From the NCBI GenBank assembly GCA_964473365.1, contig CAYYOV010000075.1, positions 1 to 8,910 of the forward strand: 8,910 nucleotides of DNA. Direction: 5' to 3'. Positions within the stretch are counted from its first letter, which is position 1. Every line of letters starts with the position of its first letter. The DNA is from 2-02-FULL-55-14 sp964473365 (GTDB lineage: Bacteria > Bacteroidota > Ignavibacteria > UBA10030). Positions 5,411 to 8,910 of the stretch are shown here, one piece after another. The position numbers and the translations under genes were made by a program. The notes under the pieces are model-generated. The model was not told the origin of the DNA. It saw nothing but the letters and a program-made list of their open reading frames with translations, and made no database searches.

Positions 5411-6757
5411 ATGGCGGAGAGCGGTGTGATCAGGATCGTCGGGGGAGGCATGACGGGGCTCACGCTGGGACTCCGCCTCGCCCAACGCGGTATGAGCGTG
5501 GTGGTACATGAAGCGGACCCGTATCTCGGAGGACTGGCAAGCGAGTCGACTCTGGGCGGCGTTCCGATCGAGCGTTTCTACCACTGCGTTCTGCCGACCG
5601 ACACATCCTTGATCGGGCTGTTGGAGCAGCTTGGCCTGGCGGACGAGATCGGCTGGACCAGGACTCGGACCGGTTTCTTCACCGACGGCCGACTGCTCGA
5701 AATGACCACAAGCGCGGATTTCCTGCGTTTTCCGGCCCTGACCCTTGCCGACAGGATCCGGTTGGGTTGGACCATCGCCTACTGCTGGATGAACCGCGAC
5801 TGGCGGCGGCTGGACGAGGAACCGATCGGCCCGTTCCTCATCCGGCACGGAGGGAGGCGGCTGTTCGAGTCCATTTGGGAACCGCTCCTCCTGGCCAAGC
5901 TCGGTCCGGACTACAACACGTTTGCTGCGAGCTTCATTTGGGCTACGGTGTTCCGAATGCTCTCTGCCCGCTCAGCAAAGGGGCGGTCGGAGAAGCTTGG
6001 ATTCGTTCGCGGCCGGTACGGCAAGGTCTTCAGGGCCTTGCGGGAGGCGATCGAAGCGGCGGGGGGAGAGGTCCGGGCGGGGGAAAGGGTGAGCGGGCTT
6101 CGGAAGATCGAGAGGGATGGGAAGTTCGCCTGGTCCCTGATGGTGGGTGATGAGGAACGGCCGGCCCGTGGCGTTGTCCTCTGCGTTCCTGCTCCGATGG
6201 CAACGCGCTGGCTCCGGGAGGTCGACGACGAGACAGGCAGATCACTGAGCGAGGTGGAATACCTGGGCGTGATCTGCGAGGTCATGCTGTTGAAGCGGTC
6301 GCTGACCCCATACTACGTCCTGAACCTGACCGACAAGTCGCTCCCCTTCACCGGCGTCATCGAAACGAGCAATCTGACCGGTGCTGCGGAATTCGGGGGA
6401 AGCCATCTCGTCTATCTCCCGCGATATCGGGATCAACGATCTCCGATGTGGGAGCAGAGTGACGAGACGATCCATCTGGAGAGTCTGGAAGGCCTCCGGA
6501 AGATCATTCCGTCCTTCTCAAATGCGGATATCCTGGCATGGACGGTCCATCGCGCAAGATACGTACAGCCCCTACATCCTGTCGGCTGGGGTCGAAGGAT
6601 ACCATCGACTGCCCTCGCACCCGGACTTGCCTACGTCTCAACGGCACAGATCCATCCCTGGCCGGTCTTCAACGATGAAGTGGTCAGAAATATCGATGAG
6701 AGGATCGATGATGTTGTGCGGGTCCTCGAAACAGACCAGGGAGCGTCCGCAGTCTGA
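5411..6757 (+). CDS. FAD-dependent oxidoreductase, amine oxidase / protoporphyrinogen-oxidase-like
   Basis: ATG 5411 lies 3 nt after the previous stop without a good Shine-Dalgarno. GTG at 5426 has GGAG (5416-5419) 6 nt upstream and would give a protein starting right at the Rossmann strand, so it is a serious alternative. The 448-aa product opens with IRIVGGGMTGLTLGLRLAQRG (GxGxxG at residues 11-16) and E34 for the FAD ribose, then YLGGLASE, the second dinucleotide-binding signature of this group. Later blocks (RFYHCVLPTDTSLIGLL, GFFTDGRLLEM, and VVLCVPAPMATRWL around 260) fit the flavin amine oxidase / phytoene desaturase / UDP-galactopyranose mutase-like superfamily. The C-terminal block YVSTAQIHPWPVFNDEVVRNI fits the FAD-closing motif. 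No transmembrane helix or signal peptide is evident. Substrate is unknown: a lipid, a sugar nucleotide or a lipid-linked glycan are all possible. It is the last gene of the operon. Confidence 0.85.
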   Translation: MAESGVIRIVGGGMTGLTLGLRLAQRGMSVVVHEADPYLGGLASESTLGGVPIERFYHCVLPTDTSLIGLLEQLGLADEIGWTRTRTGFFTDGRLLEMTTSADFLRFPALTLADRIRLGWTIAYCWMNRDWRRLDEEPIGPFLIRHGGRRLFESIWEPLLLAKLGPDYNTFAASFIWATVFRMLSARSAKGRSEKLGFVRGRYGKVFRALREAIEAAGGEVRAGERVSGLRKIERDGKFAWSLMVGDEERPARGVVLCVPAPMATRWLREVDDETGRSLSEVEYLGVICEVMLLKRSLTPYYVLNLTDKSLPFTGVIETSNLTGAAEFGGSHLVYLPRYRDQRSPMWEQSDETIHLESLEGLRKIIPSFSNADILAWTVHRARYVQPLHPVGWGRRIPSTALAPGLAYVSTAQIHPWPVFNDEVVRNIDERIDDVVRVLETDQGASAV

Positions 6758-6767
6758 GTGCGGCGCG

Positions 6768-6803
6768 GATTACAAAGATGTAATCTGAGAATGATTCTTT
6801 GTA
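6768..6803. repeat. Nested inverted repeats after the operon (possible terminator)
   Basis: Three overlapping dyads lie just after the FAD gene: GATTACA/TGTAATC (6768-6774 with 6779-6785, 4-nt loop), TACAAAGA/TCTTTGTA (6771-6778 with 6796-6803) and AGAAT-G-ATTCT (6788-6798). The first two share bases and exclude each other. The only following T-rich run is TTT inside the second arm, so this is not a textbook intrinsic terminator, although its place 11 nt after the stop fits an end-of-operon hairpin. Confidence 0.45.
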
Positions 6804-6850
6804 GGGCAGGATGGGGTCTGGGGGCTCCATGATTCTAGTCAGTGAATTCC

Positions 6851-6894
6851 CTTACGAGTTGAGAATCTTCTAATGCCTCGTAAGAAGATTCTAA
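6851..6894. promoter_or_regulatory. Paired palindromic operator-like element, copy 2
   Basis: Palindromes TGAGAA-TC-TTCTAA (6860-6873) and TAAGAA-GA-TTCTAA (6881-6894) each have one mismatch to TTAGAA-N2-TTCTAA, with centres 21 bp apart, exactly as in copy 1 at 960-994. Over 962-999 versus 6862-6899, 31 of 38 bases match with no gap, while the 7-nt linker between palindromes does not. CTTACGAG (6851-6858) and CTCGTAAG (6877-6884) form a perfect 8-bp inverted repeat around the left palindrome. It lies upstream of the dehydratase gene. Confidence 0.6.
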
Positions 6895-6895
6895 G

Positions 6896-6921
6896 TTGCT
6901 CCATGCTTGAAGCGTGATTAT
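6896..6921 (+). promoter_or_regulatory. Possible promoter for the dehydratase gene
   Basis: TTGCTC (6896-6901) and GATTAT (6916-6921), 14 nt apart, stand directly after palindrome copy 2, in the same place as TTGCCC/GATAAC after copy 1. The spacing is short for sigma-70, so the match is tentative; the repeated arrangement is the main support. Confidence 0.3.
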
Positions 6922-7087
6922 CGTGTTTCCAACACCTTCTGCTATCCACGACACGTGAACACGAAACCTCGGCTTTGCTGCAGAGCTTGTTGCGCAGGGT
7001 CGCCTTTCGAGACGACGGCTAAGCTCCATCGCCACGAATGCCGTCCCACCAGGGGTGAGCGGAGACTGGGGATCGAAGTCCGATAAT
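6922..7087 (+). other. Leader region of the dehydratase gene, no coding sequence seen
   Basis: Together with the elements from 6758, this makes a 330-nt stretch without a gene. Small dyads are present: GTGTT-TCC-AACAC (6923-6935), TCGTGTT (6921-6927) with AACACGA (6958-6964), and the palindrome CACGTG (6952-6957). The first two compete for the same bases. No JUMPstart/ops-like motif or riboswitch was recognised. There is no strong Shine-Dalgarno before ATG 7088. Confidence 0.4.
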
Positions 7088-8910
7088 ATGCGTCAGCCCG
7101 TCTACAAATTTCTTCTCTCGCTGCGGAACCGCCACCTGTTCATGGTGGATACGGCCCTATTGTGTCTGACCCCATTCCTTGCTCTCACGATCCGATACGA
7201 GGGCGTCGCGCCGGTCATCGCCCACCTTCCGGCACTGATCGTCTATACCGTTCTCGAGACTGCGATCCGGCTTCAGGTCTTCAAAGTGAACGGACTCTAC
7301 ACGCGGTACTGGCGCTTCGCGAGTGTCGATGAGATGGCCACCCTCATGAAGGCGACCGTGTCGGCCGTCGTCCTGTGGGGGGCGGTCTTCTATGCGCTCG
7401 TCTGGCTCAACGTCGGATTTGCGGCCTCGCTTCCGAAGTCCCTGCCGATCATCGGGGGTGCGTTGGTGGTCATGTCCATCGGTGGCGTACGACTTGCCAT
7501 CCGCCTCTCGTACGCGCTCCATGTCCGACGGGATGCACACCCCGGAGCGAAGAAGGTGCTCATCGTGGGGGCCGGCGTTGCCGGCTCGATGATCGCAAAG
7601 GAACTGCGGGCGAACCCGCAATCGCTGCTGGTGCCGGTGGGGTTCGTGGATGACGACCCGAACAAGCAGGGTCTCGAACTGCACGGTGCGAAAGTCCTGG
7701 GAGCGCTCAAGGAGATCCCCCGGATCGTCACCGAGCGCGAGATCGACGAGCTCATCATTGCTATGCCGACCGCGTCCGGAAAGGTCGTGCGCAAGATCGT
7801 CCAGGTGTGCAAGCTCCTGCGGATCAGCTACCGGACGATCCCCAGCGTCTTCGAGATCCTGTCGGGCTCTGCCATCGGCCAGCTGCGCGAGATCAGGATC
7901 GAAGATCTGTTGCGCCGCGAGATCGTGCAGGGAGACGTGACCAACGTGAGCGGAATGCTCCACCGGTCCCGCGTGATGGTCACTGGGGCGGGGGGGTCCA
8001 TCGGAAGCGAACTGTGCCGGCAGATCCTGAGCCACCGTCCGGACGAGCTCATCCTCGTCGGACATGGTGAGAACTCGATCTTCACGATCGCGAACGAGCT
8101 GCGGTCCATGCACGGGCAGATCGTATCGCAGAAGCTCAACATCCGGACGATCATTGCCGACATCCGGGATCATGAGAGGATGAACCGGATCTTCCTGCAA
8201 TACCGGCCGCAGGTCGTGTTTCATGCGGCGGCCCACAAGCATGTGGGACTGATGGAGGCCAACCTTCCGGAAGCGATCACGAACAACGTTCTGGGGACGA
8301 GGAACCTTGTTGAGCTTTCCGCCACATACGATGTTTCGAAGTTCGTGATGATCTCGAGCGATAAGGCGGTGAATCCGACGAGCATCATGGGGGCCACGAA
8401 GCGGGTGGCGGAGCTGGTGGTGGTCGATGCGGCCCTGCGATATCGGAAGCCGTTCGTCGTCGTTCGATTCGGGAATGTGCTCGGGAGCAGCGGGAGCGTG
8501 GTCCCGCTGTTGCAACGGCAGATCGCCTCGGGCGGTCCGGTGGTCGTCCGCCATCGGGAGCTGACGCGCTTCTTCATGACGATCCCTGAGGCGGTCCAAC
8601 TCGTATTGCAAGCCGGAGGGATGGCCACGTGCGGCGAGACGTATGTGCTCGACATGGGTCAGCCGGTGAAGATCCTCGACCTCGCACGCGACCTCATTCG
8701 GCTGAGCGGATTGCGGGAGGGGGTCGACATCGACATCGTTTTCACCGGCCTCACGCAGGGTGAGAAGATGCACGAAGAGCTGTTCTACGATCACGAAGTG
8801 GCGAGACGGTCAGATCACGAAAAGATCTTCGTGTGCAACGACGATGCCATTCGTCGGGGGTTCACGCAGAGCGCCCATGATGTGAAGCACGGTGTGGCGA
8901 TCGGCGGCAA
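7088..8910 (+). CDS. pglF: Membrane-anchored UDP-GlcNAc 4,6-dehydratase, PglF/WbpM/CapD family (3' partial)
   Basis: The frame from ATG 7088 stays open to the window end, giving 607 residues; the family is about 600-650 aa, so little is missing. Residues about 15-36, 43-64, 83-107 and 119-140 look like four membrane segments, with the family motif YTRYWRFAS at 71-79. A first Rossmann-like domain starts at VLIVGAGVAG (GAGVAG 161-166). The catalytic SDR domain starts at MVTGAGGSIGSEL (300-306), followed by FHAAAHKHV and ISSDKAVNPTSIMGATKR. Here S423/S424, M434 and K438 give the Ser-Met-Lys triad of WbpM/PglF-type enzymes in place of Ser-Tyr-Lys. The expected reaction is UDP-GlcNAc to UDP-4-keto-6-deoxy-GlcNAc with bound NAD+, at the inner membrane. 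Its product is the expected substrate of the aminotransferase at 1-921. The start is uncertain because no good ribosome site precedes it; GTG 7055 is a poorer alternative. Confidence 0.92.
   Translation, partial: MRQPVYKFLLSLRNRHLFMVDTALLCLTPFLALTIRYEGVAPVIAHLPALIVYTVLETAIRLQVFKVNGLYTRYWRFASVDEMATLMKATVSAVVLWGAVFYALVWLNVGFAASLPKSLPIIGGALVVMSIGGVRLAIRLSYALHVRRDAHPGAKKVLIVGAGVAGSMIAKELRANPQSLLVPVGFVDDDPNKQGLELHGAKVLGALKEIPRIVTEREIDELIIAMPTASGKVVRKIVQVCKLLRISYRTIPSVFEILSGSAIGQLREIRIEDLLRREIVQGDVTNVSGMLHRSRVMVTGAGGSIGSELCRQILSHRPDELILVGHGENSIFTIANELRSMHGQIVSQKLNIRTIIADIRDHERMNRIFLQYRPQVVFHAAAHKHVGLMEANLPEAITNNVLGTRNLVELSATYDVSKFVMISSDKAVNPTSIMGATKRVAELVVVDAALRYRKPFVVVRFGNVLGSSGSVVPLLQRQIASGGPVVVRHRELTRFFMTIPEAVQLVLQAGGMATCGETYVLDMGQPVKILDLARDLIRLSGLREGVDIDIVFTGLTQGEKMHEELFYDHEVARRSDHEKIFVCNDDAIRRGFTQSAHDVKHGVAIGG

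Noticed and set aside
4706..5848. 380-codon - strand open frame across the acetyltransferase and FAD genes
   Set aside because: It crosses the boundary of two genes with clear motifs on the + strand and has no domain of its own.
7157..8794. 545-codon open frame on the - strand opposite the dehydratase
   Set aside because: It mirrors a well-defined PglF/WbpM gene. Its product is rich in Arg, His and Asp with no recognisable fold, as expected of antisense shadows in GC-rich DNA.
1..8910. Insertion sequences, CRISPR arrays, tRNA or rRNA genes
   Set aside because: No transposase-like protein, regular repeat-spacer array or tRNA/rRNA-like sequence was seen by eye on either strand.

Overview
The window is a stretch of a bacterial cell-surface polysaccharide locus (O-antigen, capsule or exopolysaccharide). 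Every gene reads on the + strand. Base composition is GC-rich, roughly 60% by eye, with ATG starts and purine-rich Shine-Dalgarno sites. A run of exactly 100 N's shows that this is a scaffolded draft assembly. The gene set fits a free-living, probably Gram-negative bacterium, but nothing here fixes the phylum.

Layout. (1) 1-921: 3' part of an EpsN/PglE-type UDP-4-amino-sugar aminotransferase. (2) 922-1192: gene-free region with a paired palindrome (960-994) next to a possible promoter and a leader of about 200 nt. (3) 1193-1290: first 32 codons of a response-regulator receiver domain, cut by the N gap at 1291-1390. (4) 1391-6757: a tight operon-like run of ACP (5' end lost in the gap), GT2 glycosyltransferase, DegT-family aminotransferase, Gfo/Idh/MocA oxidoreductase, left-handed beta-helix acetyltransferase with a zinc-ribbon-like tail, and an FAD-dependent amine-oxidase-like protein. 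Spacings inside this run are short or overlapping. (5) 6758-7087: 330 nt without a gene, holding nested hairpins and a second copy of the paired palindrome. (6) 7088 to the window end: a membrane-anchored PglF/WbpM/CapD-type UDP-GlcNAc 4,6-dehydratase, nearly full length.

How the genes could work together. The dehydratase and the first aminotransferase match the first two steps of UDP-bacillosamine-type 4-amino sugar synthesis. The trio aminotransferase + Gfo/Idh/MocA dehydrogenase + hexapeptide N-acyltransferase matches the logic of 3-amino sugar pathways (WbpB/WbpE/WbpD; GnnA/GnnB; RifL/RifK). A GT2 enzyme would transfer a sugar, probably to a polyprenyl carrier. The ACP raises the possibility of an acyl-ACP donor. 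The FAD protein has no obvious step and is the least explained member.

The most interesting non-coding signal is a regulatory-looking element present twice, exactly 5,900 bp apart. Each copy has two palindromes of consensus TTAGAA-N2-TTCTAA with centres 21 bp apart (two DNA turns), followed at once by TTGCYC. Each copy lies 193-198 nt upstream of the next start codon. It looks like a shared operator for a local or global regulator. The apparent response-regulator/ACP fusion across the N gap is an assembly artefact, not a gene.
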